A stretch of DNA of 64,000 bases from Martinezella rhizogenes (GTDB lineage: Bacteria > Pseudomonadota > Alphaproteobacteria > Rhizobiales > Rhizobiaceae), in the NCBI RefSeq assembly GCF_027460065.1, contig NZ_JAPYZZ010000005.1, positions 62,001 to 126,000 on the forward strand. Direction: 5' to 3'. The notes under the pieces were generated by a model. That model did not search any database. It saw nothing but the letters and a program-made list of their open reading frames with translations, and was not told where the DNA came from. Shown in pieces: positions 1 through 8,642 of the stretch. Made by a program: the position numbers and the translations under genes. Every line of letters starts with the position of its first letter. Position 1 is the stretch's first letter.

Positions 1-600
1 GGCCTCTTCATGCTGCCCATCATGGTTGCCGCAGCCGTCGGAGGTCCGCTTGCCGGCTTCCTGTCGAACCGGCTCGGCCTTCGAACGGTGGCAAGCGCCT
101 CCCTTCTGATCGCGGCGCTGTGCCTTGTGGCGCTGGCGCAATCCGACTTCCATGATCCGGGCCTCATCGTGCCCGCATGCCTGGTGCTGCTAGGACTGTC
201 GCTCAGCATCGGCCTCACCGCCTCATCCATCGCGATCATGGGGGCCGTAGAGGCTGAAAAGGCCGGTGCCGCGGGTTCGCTCGAGGCAACCGGTTACGAG
301 CTTGGCGCCGGCCTCGGCATCACCTTCTTCGGCGTCGCCTTGTCGGCAATCTACATGGGCGCGCTGGTGCTTCCGGCCGGCATTCCGGCAGGGCTCGCGG
401 ATGCTGCAAGCCATTCGATCGGAGATACCTATGTCCTGGCCGGCAAGCTGCCGCAAGACGTCGCTGCGGCACTGGTGGCCGCTGGCAAGAGTGCCTTTTC
501 CCAGGCGCATGCGGTTCTGCTGACCGCAGCCGGCACGCTGGTCGGCCTGCTCTCGGCAGCCGTTTTCCTTGCCCTCAAAAACGTGAAGGCGGGCCATTGA
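1..600 (+). CDS. MFS drug/solute exporter, 3' part only
   Basis: The reading frame is already open at base 1, so this is the C-terminal part of a longer gene. The visible ~199 residues are strongly hydrophobic, with about five membrane segments and short polar loops, and include a loop ending in SNRLGLR that resembles the basic inter-helix loop of MFS carriers. The stretch around GAAGSLEATGYELGAGLG is typical of late helices in 14-TM DHA2 (QacA/EmrB-like) proton antiporters. An inner-membrane efflux role follows from the family; the substrate cannot be told. The downstream cytochrome b561 gene starts 64 bp later on the same strand. Confidence 0.75.
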   Translation, partial: GLFMLPIMVAAAVGGPLAGFLSNRLGLRTVASASLLIAALCLVALAQSDFHDPGLIVPACLVLLGLSLSIGLTASSIAIMGAVEAEKAGAAGSLEATGYELGAGLGITFFGVALSAIYMGALVLPAGIPAGLADAASHSIGDTYVLAGKLPQDVAAALVAAGKSAFSQAHAVLLTAAGTLVGLLSAAVFLALKNVKAGH

Positions 601-664
601 GCCCGTCTTTTTCATTCGCCAGAGCCCATCCGGCCCGATAGACATTCATCACGGAGATATTGCG

Positions 665-1240
665 ATGTCACACATCAACACCGAGAGCCGCGCGACCGTA
701 AAATATCCCTTGCCGATCCGCTGTCTGCACTGGGTGAGAGCCGCCCTGATCATCGGGCTCATCGCATCGGGCTGGTATATGACGCGCCTGCCGGAAAGCG
801 ACATGGCCACCGCCTCGATCTTCTACCCAAACCACAAGCAGTTCGGCGTTCTCGTCTGGTTGCTCGCGCTCGTCCATCTCGCGCTTCGCTGGCGTTACGC
901 GAAGATCATGCCTTCGACGCCTTCGGCCCTTGCACGGTGGGAGAGAATTATCTCACACGCAGTACACAAGCTTCTCATTCTCCTGACTTTCCTCGTCCCC
1001 CTGCTCGGTTATTCGCTTTCCAGCAGCTTCTCCCAGAGTGACGGCGTGCCGTTTTTCCTGATTTCGCATCTGCCGGAACTGCTTTCGAAAGACGACAATG
1101 CCTTCGTGGTTTTTCAAACGCTGCATCGATACGGCGCTTACGCCATTCTGGTGCTGATCGGATTTCACGTGCTGGGAGCGCTGAAGCACAGGCTGATGGA
1201 CAAAGGCGGCCCGACCGATGTCCTTCCGCGCATGGTCTGA
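665..1240 (+). CDS. Cytochrome b561-family membrane protein
   Basis: This 191-residue protein has four predicted membrane helices and the histidines expected for di-haem b561 proteins: LHW near residue 20, HKQFG and VHLALRWR around 58-76, an HAVHK pair near 100, and LHRYGAYAILVLIGFHVLG near 155-172. Family members shuttle electrons from a quinone or reductant pool in the inner membrane to periplasmic acceptors, and some act as superoxide:quinone oxidoreductases. The start follows a GGAGAT-type ribosome site. A GC-rich hairpin lies just after the stop, between this gene and the convergent NRPS gene. The physiological partner is unknown. Confidence 0.85.
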   Translation: MSHINTESRATVKYPLPIRCLHWVRAALIIGLIASGWYMTRLPESDMATASIFYPNHKQFGVLVWLLALVHLALRWRYAKIMPSTPSALARWERIISHAVHKLLILLTFLVPLLGYSLSSSFSQSDGVPFFLISHLPELLSKDDNAFVVFQTLHRYGAYAILVLIGFHVLGALKHRLMDKGGPTDVLPRMV

Positions 1241-1249
1241 TACGCGCGA

Positions 1250-1280
1250 GGCGGACGCGCCAGATCACTGGCGCGCCGCC
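1250..1280. terminator. GC-rich hairpin between convergent genes
   Basis: GGCGG-CGCGCCA pairs with TGGCGCGCCGCC around a 6-nt loop, with one bulged A. It sits between the stops of the b561 gene and the oppositely oriented NRPS gene, so it could serve both transcripts. There is no good T-run, so intrinsic termination is not certain. Confidence 0.5.
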
Positions 1281-1328
1281 GGTTTCGACATTCAGGCCCT
1301 CAGTGCTTGAATGTTGGCGCGACCTCGC

Positions 1329-4300
1329 TCATGCATTACGCACGAGCTGCGCCGGAGACCCTTCCCACGATGTTCCGGCCGGCAGCGTCTCGCCTTTCAT
1401 GACCACGGAAAGATCGCCGAGCTGGGCGTCCTCCCCGATTTCGGCATCGTAGAGCACGATGGCATAGGATCCGATCACCGCGCGGTCACCGACCGTTACG
1501 CCGCTCACTTTCATGACGCGGTCTTCAAACAGATGGGTTTGCAGACCGGAAAATTCATTGAGCGCAACTTCGTCGCCGATCCGCACCAGATCATGTTCGG
1601 TGATGTCAGTCGTGTCGATAAAGCAGTCACGGCCGATCTTGCAGCCGAGAAGGCGAAGATAAAACGCCAGCCAGGGTGTGCCCCGCAGCGGTTGCAGCAG
1701 GTTCGGCACCGCCAGGTTCTCATAGGTCGCCGTCACCAGTTCCGTTCGCCAGACGAAGGTGCTCCAGAGCGGCTTGGTCGTCGGCTTGTATCGCCCCATC
1801 ACCAGCCATTTCAGCGCGACGACGGAGAGGCCGCAGGCGAGCGCAAATCCAATGTAGAGGAAGGGGAAGATCGCGGCAATCAGCGACTGGCTGTCGTCAT
1901 AATCCTGGATATCGCCCACCATGGAAAAAAGCAGGCTGAAAAATGCCAGAAACAATGTCAGCGGCAGGATCACCCGGATCGCCTCGATGGCAAGCCGCAT
2001 CGCGACAAGGCGCGGCCGCGGATTAAAGCGCGCGCCCTCGTCGAAAAGGCCGACAGCCTGCCGCACGGGCAGCGAAATCGGCGGAGAACCGAACCAGGTT
2101 CCGTCCGGCTGCTCGGCACCGCCATCCGCCGGTGGCTTGGAAAGCACGCCGATCAGAACGCCATCGGCAATGGTTGCACCGGTTGGCAACACGGCCGAAT
2201 TGCCGATGAAGGACCGTCGCCCGATCTTGGTATGTGCGAGTTCGATAATACCCGGCTCATGGCGCGCCGCACCGAAGACAACCGCATCCGCAATGAAGCT
2301 TTCCGGCCCCATATCGACAAGATCGGGCACGATCTTCGCAGCCGTCGAGATTTCGGCACGTCTGCCGATCCGCACGCCAAGCGCGCGATACCAGGGGATC
2401 ACGTAGAGCGTCGCATAGATCGGATGAAGCAGCGCCAGCGCCAGATCGGTCACCTGCTGGACAAACCAGAACCGCAGGTAGAACCAGCTATGGATCGAAT
2501 ATCGCCCGGGCCGGACCGGCCCGAGGATCAGGCGCTTGGCGGCAACGGTCAAAACACACATCAGGATGATGTAGGTAAGTGCAAGGAACGGCGAAATCAG
2601 CAGGTAGGAATAACCATCCGTGTTCCAGTCGATTTCGATCATCGCAATCAGACCCGGCGCAATCGGCAGGATCGCGACCAGAGGAAGAATGGCCGCAGCG
2701 ATGAACAGTCCGAAGCCAACCAGCAGGCGACGCAGAAAGCCCGCCTCCTCATCCCGCTGGGCGATACGTCCGGTTGCGGTGCACTTGGCGGGAGAGCCGC
2801 TCCAGCTTTCCCCTGAAGGGATCGACTGGTTCATCGGCAGGGAAGAGAGATCGTCAAGCGCGGCCGCATCACCAATCGTGCTGTTGCGTCCAACCACCGA
2901 CATGGTGCCGATGAAAGCACTATTGCCAATCTTGACGGAGCCGATGCGCAGCAGTCCCCGCTCGACCGAACTCGTCGCCAGCATCGCATAATCGCTGACG
3001 ATGGCGTCGTCGCCGATGGTGACGAGATCGGCGGTATCAATGCTGACCATGCCGATAAAGGCGCGGCGACCGATGCGGGCGCCCAGCAACCGGTAGTAAC
3101 CCCGGATCATCGGCGTGCCGCTAAGATAGGGCGTGGCGATGATGTCGGAGAGGCGCCGCACCAGCCACCAGCGCAGATAGTAGCTGCCCCATAACGGATA
3201 ATCGCCGGGCTTGTAGCGGCCGATGATCAGCCATTTGACGATAATCGCGAACACCATGCCCAATGGCGGAATGAAAACGAAGCTGAGGCCGCCGAGAAGC
3301 AGGGCCGAGACACGACCGAAATCCTCGACCAAATAGGTATAGGCGAGATAGGGGAAAAACCACTGCAATCCCGCCACCGCATAGATCGGCACCAGAGCAA
3401 CGGTCTGGAGCGTCCAGCACAGGCGTTTCTGAAATTCGCTGACGCGGTGGAAAGGTTCCAGCGCCGCGGTATCGGCCATCACGCGGTCCCGCAGCCGCTC
3501 GGCGAGCCGGCGAATGGTGGGCGCAGCATAGAGGTCCTGAATGGAAACGCCGGAGAGGCCCGGCGATTTGCGGATTGCCGAGGCAAGCCGGGCAGCCTTC
3601 AGCGAATGGCCGCCAAGATCCTCGAACAGATCGTCCTCCACCGAAACCTTCTGCGGCGCAAAAGCCTCCGACCAGATGGCGTGGAGCTGGATTTCAAGCG
3701 GTGTTTCCGGCGCGACCGTTTCCCGATCCGAGACGGCAACGACGACCGGCCGTTGCAACGCCTTTCGATCGACCTTGCCGGAGGCCGGCAGGGTCGGCAA
3801 GGCATCCAGCACCTGATAGGCGACCGGCCGCATATAGTTCGGCAGACGATCATTCACGCGTTTGCGGGCGGCTTCAATGTCGATTGCGGCATTGCCCCGC
3901 GCAACAAGAAACGCGGCCAGCAGTTCCGATCCGTCATTATCGCGGAAAAGATGGACGACGGCCTGCGCGACCGACGCGTCTTCGGCAATCACCGCTTCGA
4001 TTTCCGCCAGCTCGACGCGGAAACCACGGATCTTCACCTGCGTATCGATACGCCCCATGAATTCGATGTCGCCGACCGCATCGAGACGCACGAGGTCGCC
4101 TGAGCGATAAATCCGGGCCGGCTGCCCGTCCGGGCCGAGAAACGGCGTGTTGACGAATTTGTCCGCGGTGAGATCGGGACGGTTTACATAACCGCCACTG
4201 AGACCGGGGCCGCCGATGACAAGTTCACCTTCGGCGCCCGCAGCGACCGGCCATAGTTTGTCATCGACAATCCAGGCCGTATATCCCGGCAGCGGCCGGC

Positions 4301-5363
4301 CGATGGTGACACGCCGGCCCGGCTGCACCTCGGTCCAGGTGGCCGTGACAGTCGTTTCGGTCGGTCCATAGGTGTTGAGAATCCGAAGACCCGGTCGCGC
4401 CCAGCGGTCGACGAGGTCAGGCGGACATGCCTCACCACCCAGGTTAACGATGCGCAGCGTGGATATATCGGCCTCGACGAGGGTGAAGAGCGACGGCACC
4501 ACATGCCAGACGGTGACGCTTTCAGACGCCAGGGTGACCGCCACGTCGGGGCCAGCCTTGTGCAGGGCCTCGGTGGCGACAAGCAGCTCTGCACCGGCGG
4601 AAAAAGCGCTCCACATCGTCTCGATCGACATGTCGAAGGCAATACTGAACCCGCCGAAAACCCTGTCGCTCTCTTCAATGGCGAGGATCGCCCCTTCGGA
4701 ACGCAGGAAATGGCAGGCGCTGCGGTGGGAAATCATCACGCCCTTCGGGCGGCCGGTGGTTCCCGAGGTGTAGATGATATAGGCGAGGTCATCGGGAGAC
4801 GCGCCGCTTTCGGCGCGGGTGATCGGCACGGCATCCTGTGCAGCCAGATCACCAAGGGTCTCGTTGACCACAAGCGTTTTCGCCCGCATGCCGCCGGCCC
4901 GTTCGGCATCCGTGACGATCAGCGTGGCACCGCTATCCTCGGCAATAAAATCAATGCGATCCTGCGGATAACTCCAGTCAACCGGCACATAACAGGCGCC
5001 GGCCCAGAGGGTGCCGAGGATGGCCATATATTGGTCAAGGCCGCGCGGCAGGCAGATGACGACGCGATCCCCGCGCTGAACTCCCATGGCGCGGAGCTGG
5101 CGGGCAAACCGGGTGGCACGCTCGGCCAGTTGCGCATAACTGAGCTGGGTGCGGCGGCTGTTTTCGGGATCATGGCCAAGCAGCCTGACGGCGCATTTGG
5201 CCTGAAATCGTTTGGCTGTCTGCTCGAATATTTCGTGCAGCATCTCATCGCGGGCGTAAGGCTCATCCTCGCGGACTGGAAGCGAAGGCGCAATCGGCGC
5301 GAATACTGTGGGTTCCAACTGCCTTTCGGCGGTCATATTGCGATCCATAGGGTCACCAGGCAT
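1329..5363 (-). CDS. Pls/PosA-type membrane-bound single-module NRPS
   Basis: This 1344-residue protein begins with an adenylation domain (about 40-530: YTSGTTGRPKGV, NTYGPTETT, YRSGDLVRLD, GKVDRKAL). A carrier domain follows (about 550-630, phosphopantetheine serine in DLGGHSLKA). The C-terminal half is membrane-embedded, with several helices alternating with three left-handed beta-helix/hexapeptide blocks (IGNSAFIG, IGRRSFIGNSAVLP, IGDRAVIGSYAIVL). No ordinary condensation or thioesterase domain is seen. This layout matches the Pls/PosA family, which includes epsilon-poly-lysine synthetase, where the membrane C-terminal part polymerises one amino acid. The amino acid used here is not predictable by eye. 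The start is uncertain: ATGs at 5363, 5348 and 5336 are in frame, and the one at 5348 follows GGTGA. Confidence 0.88.
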   Translation of the reverse strand: MPGDPMDRNMTAERQLEPTVFAPIAPSLPVREDEPYARDEMLHEIFEQTAKRFQAKCAVRLLGHDPENSRRTQLSYAQLAERATRFARQLRAMGVQRGDRVVICLPRGLDQYMAILGTLWAGACYVPVDWSYPQDRIDFIAEDSGATLIVTDAERAGGMRAKTLVVNETLGDLAAQDAVPITRAESGASPDDLAYIIYTSGTTGRPKGVMISHRSACHFLRSEGAILAIEESDRVFGGFSIAFDMSIETMWSAFSAGAELLVATEALHKAGPDVAVTLASESVTVWHVVPSLFTLVEADISTLRIVNLGGEACPPDLVDRWARPGLRILNTYGPTETTVTATWTEVQPGRRVTIGRPLPGYTAWIVDDKLWPVAAGAEGELVIGGPGLSGGYVNRPDLTADKFVNTPFLGPDGQPARIYRSGDLVRLDAVGDIEFMGRIDTQVKIRGFRVELAEIEAVIAEDASVAQAVVHLFRDNDGSELLAAFLVARGNAAIDIEAARKRVNDRLPNYMRPVAYQVLDALPTLPASGKVDRKALQRPVVVAVSDRETVAPETPLEIQLHAIWSEAFAPQKVSVEDDLFEDLGGHSLKAARLASAIRKSPGLSGVSIQDLYAAPTIRRLAERLRDRVMADTAALEPFHRVSEFQKRLCWTLQTVALVPIYAVAGLQWFFPYLAYTYLVEDFGRVSALLLGGLSFVFIPPLGMVFAIIVKWLIIGRYKPGDYPLWGSYYLRWWLVRRLSDIIATPYLSGTPMIRGYYRLLGARIGRRAFIGMVSIDTADLVTIGDDAIVSDYAMLATSSVERGLLRIGSVKIGNSAFIGTMSVVGRNSTIGDAAALDDLSSLPMNQSIPSGESWSGSPAKCTATGRIAQRDEEAGFLRRLLVGFGLFIAAAILPLVAILPIAPGLIAMIEIDWNTDGYSYLLISPFLALTYIILMCVLTVAAKRLILGPVRPGRYSIHSWFYLRFWFVQQVTDLALALLHPIYATLYVIPWYRALGVRIGRRAEISTAAKIVPDLVDMGPESFIADAVVFGAARHEPGIIELAHTKIGRRSFIGNSAVLPTGATIADGVLIGVLSKPPADGGAEQPDGTWFGSPPISLPVRQAVGLFDEGARFNPRPRLVAMRLAIEAIRVILPLTLFLAFFSLLFSMVGDIQDYDDSQSLIAAIFPFLYIGFALACGLSVVALKWLVMGRYKPTTKPLWSTFVWRTELVTATYENLAVPNLLQPLRGTPWLAFYLRLLGCKIGRDCFIDTTDITEHDLVRIGDEVALNEFSGLQTHLFEDRVMKVSGVTVGDRAVIGSYAIVLYDAEIGEDAQLGDLSVVMKGETLPAGTSWEGSPAQLVRNA

Positions 5364-5526
5364 GTAAAATTGATGCCCCTATACATGATTTGGAATTGCG
5401 CCGAAAGGAGGTGCAATGAGGCTCGTTTAGCGCTCATTTTTTAAGCAATGTTGAATTCTTCCGCGGTCTTCAACGGTAAACAGGCATGCCTCAGAAACCG
5501 GCGGAATGGAGAAAGCTTTTACGCCG

Positions 5527-6219
5527 TCACTGTGCCAGAGCAAGATCGATAGCCGCCTCGCAGTGAATGAGCGTGGTATCGAAGACGGGAACCGAAACAT
5601 TGTTTTGATTGAGGAGCATACCGACTTCGGTACAGCCGAGAATCATGCAATCGGCACCCGCATCGACCAGCCGCCGGGCGACGCCCTCATAAGTCGAACG
5701 GCTTTCATCCGTGATAATGTCCTTGCAGAGTTCGTCGTAGATGATGCGGTGCACCGCCCTGCGGTCATCAGCGTCGGGAACGAGGGGATGAAGCGTCGCC
5801 GCGGCCAGCCTGTCCTTGTAGAAGCTCTGCTCCATGGTGAAGGCGGTTGCTATCAGGCCCGACCGGCTGAGCCCGACGCTTAATATACGATCCGCGGTAG
5901 CGTCAGCGATATGCAGCAGCGGAATATCGACACCCTCCATCATGTCCCGGGCGAGCTTGTGCATCGTGTTGGTCGCAAGCAGGATGAAGTCCGCGCCGCC
6001 CCGCTGCAGCGATCTGGCCTCGGCATTCAATATGGCTGCGGCAGCATCCCATTCGCCATGCGCCTGCAATGTCTCGATCTTCGCGAAATCAAGCGAGCGG
6101 ATCAAAAGCTCGGGGGAATGAAGGCCGCCGAGGCGATCGCGGGTGATCTCGCAGAGCTTGCGATAATAGATCTGCGTCGATGCGGCCGACATGCCGCCGA
6201 GAATTCCGATAATTTTCAT
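5527..6219 (-). CDS. Broad-specificity amino-acid racemase (YgeA/aspartate racemase family)
   Basis: A cofactor-independent Asp/Glu racemase-fold protein of 230 residues beginning MKIIGILGGMSAAST. Its two catalytic positions read T83 (ATNTMHK) and C196 (LGCTEVG). This Thr/Cys pair is the one known for E. coli YgeA-type racemases, rather than the Cys/Cys pair of classical Asp and Glu racemases. The ATG at 6219 was chosen because the family always starts at this GG(M/T) strand; an open frame runs 24 codons further upstream. It lies 163 bp upstream of the NRPS gene on the same strand, so the two may be co-expressed and the racemase might supply a D-amino acid. That link is inference. Confidence 0.85.
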   Translation of the reverse strand: MKIIGILGGMSAASTQIYYRKLCEITRDRLGGLHSPELLIRSLDFAKIETLQAHGEWDAAAAILNAEARSLQRGGADFILLATNTMHKLARDMMEGVDIPLLHIADATADRILSVGLSRSGLIATAFTMEQSFYKDRLAAATLHPLVPDADDRRAVHRIIYDELCKDIITDESRSTYEGVARRLVDAGADCMILGCTEVGMLLNQNNVSVPVFDTTLIHCEAAIDLALAQ

Positions 6220-6419
6220 CTGCTGATCATCAATGCGCTTGGGTGGGACGGAAGACGGACGTCCGGTGGACTTGTCGGCATATTCTGGCACAGCCGGAGT
6301 ATCGGCCTCAAGCCCACATGCTAGATCGACCGAACCACAATCGTTCCCGGCCGCCTTTCACCCTCAGACCAGATTCGAAGTGCCCCGACGACTGCGCCGT
6401 GCGGGGCCACGTGCTGGAA

Positions 6420-7193
6420 TCAAATCCGTGCACCACCCGTCGCATCGATCATCTGCCCGGTCGTCCAGCGGGCATCATCGGAGGCGAGGAATGTGATGAC
6501 GTCGGCGATATCCTCGGCACGGCCGATCCGTGAGAAGACCGACAGGGCTTCGGCACCCGCGCGCGCTTCAGGCGCGGCCAGCCATCCGGCATTCATGTCG
6601 GTTTCAGTCACGCCTGGAAGCACCGAATTGACGGTGATTCCGCGCCGGCCGAATTCCGGTGCAAGCGCCAGCGTCAATGTTTCAAGCGCACCCTTGGAAG
6701 CGGCATAGGCCGGATGGGTCGGCGCCGCGATGCGGGTAAAACCGGTCGAGACATTGATGATACGGCCATTGTCGCGGAGATGGTCTGCAACAGCCTGGAT
6801 CAGGAAGAAGGGTGCCTTGAAGTTGATCGTCATCAACTCGTCGAAGGCGGCCTCGGTCATGTCCTTCAACGGTGTCGCCGGCGCGATGCCCGCATTATTG
6901 ACGAGAATATCAAGCGACGGCGTACCGGTGAAAGCGATGGACGCTTGCCTGAACTGCTCCCACAGGCTGTCCGTTGCCGCTTTCCCCTCGCGTAGATCAG
7001 CCTTGAGGGCGACCGCCTTCGAGCCGAGGGCTTCGATCTCGCGGACTGTTGACTGTGCGGCATCGGGGTTTGCGCCATAATGGACGCCGATAAGACCTGC
7101 GCCCTCCTTGGCAAATGCCAGGGCGGCGGCACGGCCGATGCCCCTTGAACTTCCCGTTATGAGGGCGACTTTGTTCGACAGTTTCTGAGACAT
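6420..7193 (-). CDS. Short-chain dehydrogenase/reductase (SDR)
   Basis: A classical 257-residue SDR. The Rossmann motif TGSSRGIGRA lies near residue 15, NNAG near 95, and the catalytic YAASK near 160. Family members reduce or oxidise carbonyl/hydroxyl groups with NAD(P)H. The substrate cannot be assigned. It is divergent from a TetR regulator across an 87-bp gap that carries a repeated 18-bp motif, so it is probably repressed by that regulator and induced by a toxic or foreign carbonyl compound. Confidence 0.88.
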   Translation of the reverse strand: MSQKLSNKVALITGSSRGIGRAAALAFAKEGAGLIGVHYGANPDAAQSTVREIEALGSKAVALKADLREGKAATDSLWEQFRQASIAFTGTPSLDILVNNAGIAPATPLKDMTEAAFDELMTINFKAPFFLIQAVADHLRDNGRIINVSTGFTRIAAPTHPAYAASKGALETLTLALAPEFGRRGITVNSVLPGVTETDMNAGWLAAPEARAGAEALSVFSRIGRAEDIADVITFLASDDARWTTGQMIDATGGARI

Positions 7194-7216
7194 GGATCTC
7201 TCCGTTGCGATTTAAC

Positions 7217-7281
7217 TAGCGATCGATATAATAAAATCCGAACATGATCTGTCAATATTTTTATAGTGATCGATTTAATAA
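7217..7281. promoter_or_regulatory. Tandem putative TetR operator in SDR/TetR divergent promoter
   Basis: TAGCGATCGATATAATAA at 7217-7234 and TAGTGATCGATTTAATAA at 7264-7281 are direct repeats that match at 16 of 18 positions and are 47 bp apart. The second ends on the first base of the probable regulator ATG. The pair would let the regulator control both genes. No binding data are implied. Confidence 0.5.
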
Positions 7282-7913
7282 TGACTGAAACGACACGAAA
7301 ACGCGGCAGGCCGCGCCTGCTCGATCGGAATACCGGGCTCGACATCGCAGCCCGGCTGTTCTGGGAACGGGGATATGAGGGGACATCGGTAGCGGACCTT
7401 ACCCATGCGATGGGGATCACGCCGCCGTCTCTTTATGCCACCTTCGGTTCGAAGGAAGAACTGTTCCGGCAGGCGCTCGATCATCATATCGCGCAGCAAA
7501 GCGAGCGCCGTGCCGGACTATTGCAGGCGAAAATACCGGCCCACGAGGCGCTCGCCGCTTACCTTTACGATATTGCCGAAGGCGACACCCAGCCGGACAA
7601 GCCGCGCGGATGCATCGTTTCGACCGCCGTTCTCCAGCATTCGGAAGAAAACGCCTCCGTCGCCCGTGCCACGGCAGCATTGCGCGAAGGGGCGATACAG
7701 ATTCTCAAGGCGCGGTTCGATCGCGCCATCCATGACGGTGAGCTACCGGAACAAACCGATACGGACACCCTTGCGCGCTTTTATGGCGCCATCATTCAGG
7801 GCATGTCCGCGCAGGCTTGCGACGGGGCATGTACGGCGACGCTGAAGGCTGTGATCCATGTTGCGCTGATGGCGTGGCCGGGAAAGAAAGGCGCGACCGG
7901 TCCTCAGGGTTGA
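7281..7913 (+). CDS. TetR/AcrR-family transcriptional regulator
   Basis: A 210-residue regulator. RKRGRPRLLDRNTGLDIAARLFWERGYEGTSVADLTHAMGITPPSLYATFGSKEELF forms the TetR N-terminal helix-turn-helix, here opening with the KRGRPR basic arm. The C-terminal ligand-binding half resembles the C-terminal domain of AcrR-like proteins. A GTG at 7266 is also in frame, but the ATG at 7281 gives the usual short N-terminus. It is divergent from the SDR gene and probably represses both itself and the SDR. Confidence 0.87.
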   Translation: MTETTRKRGRPRLLDRNTGLDIAARLFWERGYEGTSVADLTHAMGITPPSLYATFGSKEELFRQALDHHIAQQSERRAGLLQAKIPAHEALAAYLYDIAEGDTQPDKPRGCIVSTAVLQHSEENASVARATAALREGAIQILKARFDRAIHDGELPEQTDTDTLARFYGAIIQGMSAQACDGACTATLKAVIHVALMAWPGKKGATGPQG

Positions 7914-7967
7914 ATCCGGGGCGCCTTGAATAGACGGGCATGGGATATTTTTCAGGCGTGGATTTAC

Positions 7968-7981
7968 GCACCACATGGTGC
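7968..7981. promoter_or_regulatory. Palindrome upstream of vapBC, putative autoregulatory operator
   Basis: GCACCACATGGTGC has perfect 6-bp arms around a 2-bp centre and ends 31 bp before the antitoxin ATG. VapB antitoxins, with VapC as co-repressor, normally bind palindromes in this position. Assignment rests on position and symmetry only. Confidence 0.45.
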
Positions 7982-8012
7982 TATTCACAGTGACAAAGGC
8001 TGGAGAATATCA

Positions 8013-8213
8013 ATGCGATCCACCATCAATCTCGATGACAAACTCATGGAACAGGCCAAATCTTTGACCGGCACGAAAGAGACCGCAGCTCTCGTCCGCC
8101 AGGCACTGGAGACACTCGTGCGTGTCGAGTCCGGCAAGCGATTGATTGCTTTGGGCGGCTCCATGCCGGAGGCCGAAGCAGCCCCCCGCCGGCGGAGTGA
8201 CGTCAACAAGTGA
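8013..8213 (+). CDS. vapB: VapB-family antitoxin
   Basis: A 66-residue protein starting MRSTINLDDKLMEQAK, the ribbon-helix-helix-type N-terminus seen in VapB antitoxins paired with PIN toxins. The C-terminal half (ALGGSMPEAEAAPRRR) is the flexible part expected to wrap the toxin. The ATG at 8013 was chosen over an upstream in-frame extension because it follows GGAG and gives the family length. Its TGA overlaps the toxin's GTG start by 4 bp, indicating translational coupling. Confidence 0.85.
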   Translation: MRSTINLDDKLMEQAKSLTGTKETAALVRQALETLVRVESGKRLIALGGSMPEAEAAPRRRSDVNK

Positions 8214-8593
8214 TACTCGTTGATTCGTCAGTGTGGATTGATCATTTCCGCCAAGGAAACGTGGAATTGCGCGAGATCATCGAGGATGATCGGTTGCTTT
8301 GTCATCCGTTCATTGTCGGTGAACTTGCGCTGGGGAGTCTTCGAGATCGCGACGCCGTGATAGGATTTCTGAAGGCCCAGCGTGAAACACTGGTTGCAAC
8401 TCACGACGAAGTTATGACTTTTATCGACCGCTATTCGATATTCAGCATGGGAATTGGCTATACGGATGCGCACCTGTTGGCTTCCACGCTACTGGACCGG
8501 CGAGTGAGCTTGTGGACAAGAGACAAACGATTATTGGCTGCGGCTCAGAAGGCGGGCGCCTCGGTTCACATGGCTGCTAGCAATTCTCACTAG
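8210..8593 (+). CDS. vapC: VapC-type PIN-domain ribonuclease toxin
   Basis: A 127-residue PIN domain. The acidic metal-binding residues can be placed: D in MILVDSSVWIDH, E in CHPFIVGELALG, D in GYTDAHLLAS, and D in LWTRDKRLL. PIN toxins cleave tRNA or rRNA when freed from VapB. Translation begins at a GTG overlapping the antitoxin stop. All catalytic positions are present, so the pair looks functional. Confidence 0.88.
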   Translation: MILVDSSVWIDHFRQGNVELREIIEDDRLLCHPFIVGELALGSLRDRDAVIGFLKAQRETLVATHDEVMTFIDRYSIFSMGIGYTDAHLLASTLLDRRVSLWTRDKRLLAAAQKAGASVHMAASNSH

Positions 8594-8642
8594 CCCGACC
8601 GCATGCGCCTGCCCTCTCAACCTATTGCTTGATCCCTCAACG

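Noticed and set aside
1311-2816. Long plus-strand open frame opposite the NRPS gene
   Set aside because: It is a mirror of the NRPS coding sequence (high GC third positions), rich in Arg/His/Asp/Gln, without ribosome site or family features.
5405-5429. AAAGGAGGTG site followed by a four-codon ORF (MRLV)
   Set aside because: It lies on the opposite strand to the neighbouring genes and no downstream plus-strand gene exists for it to lead.
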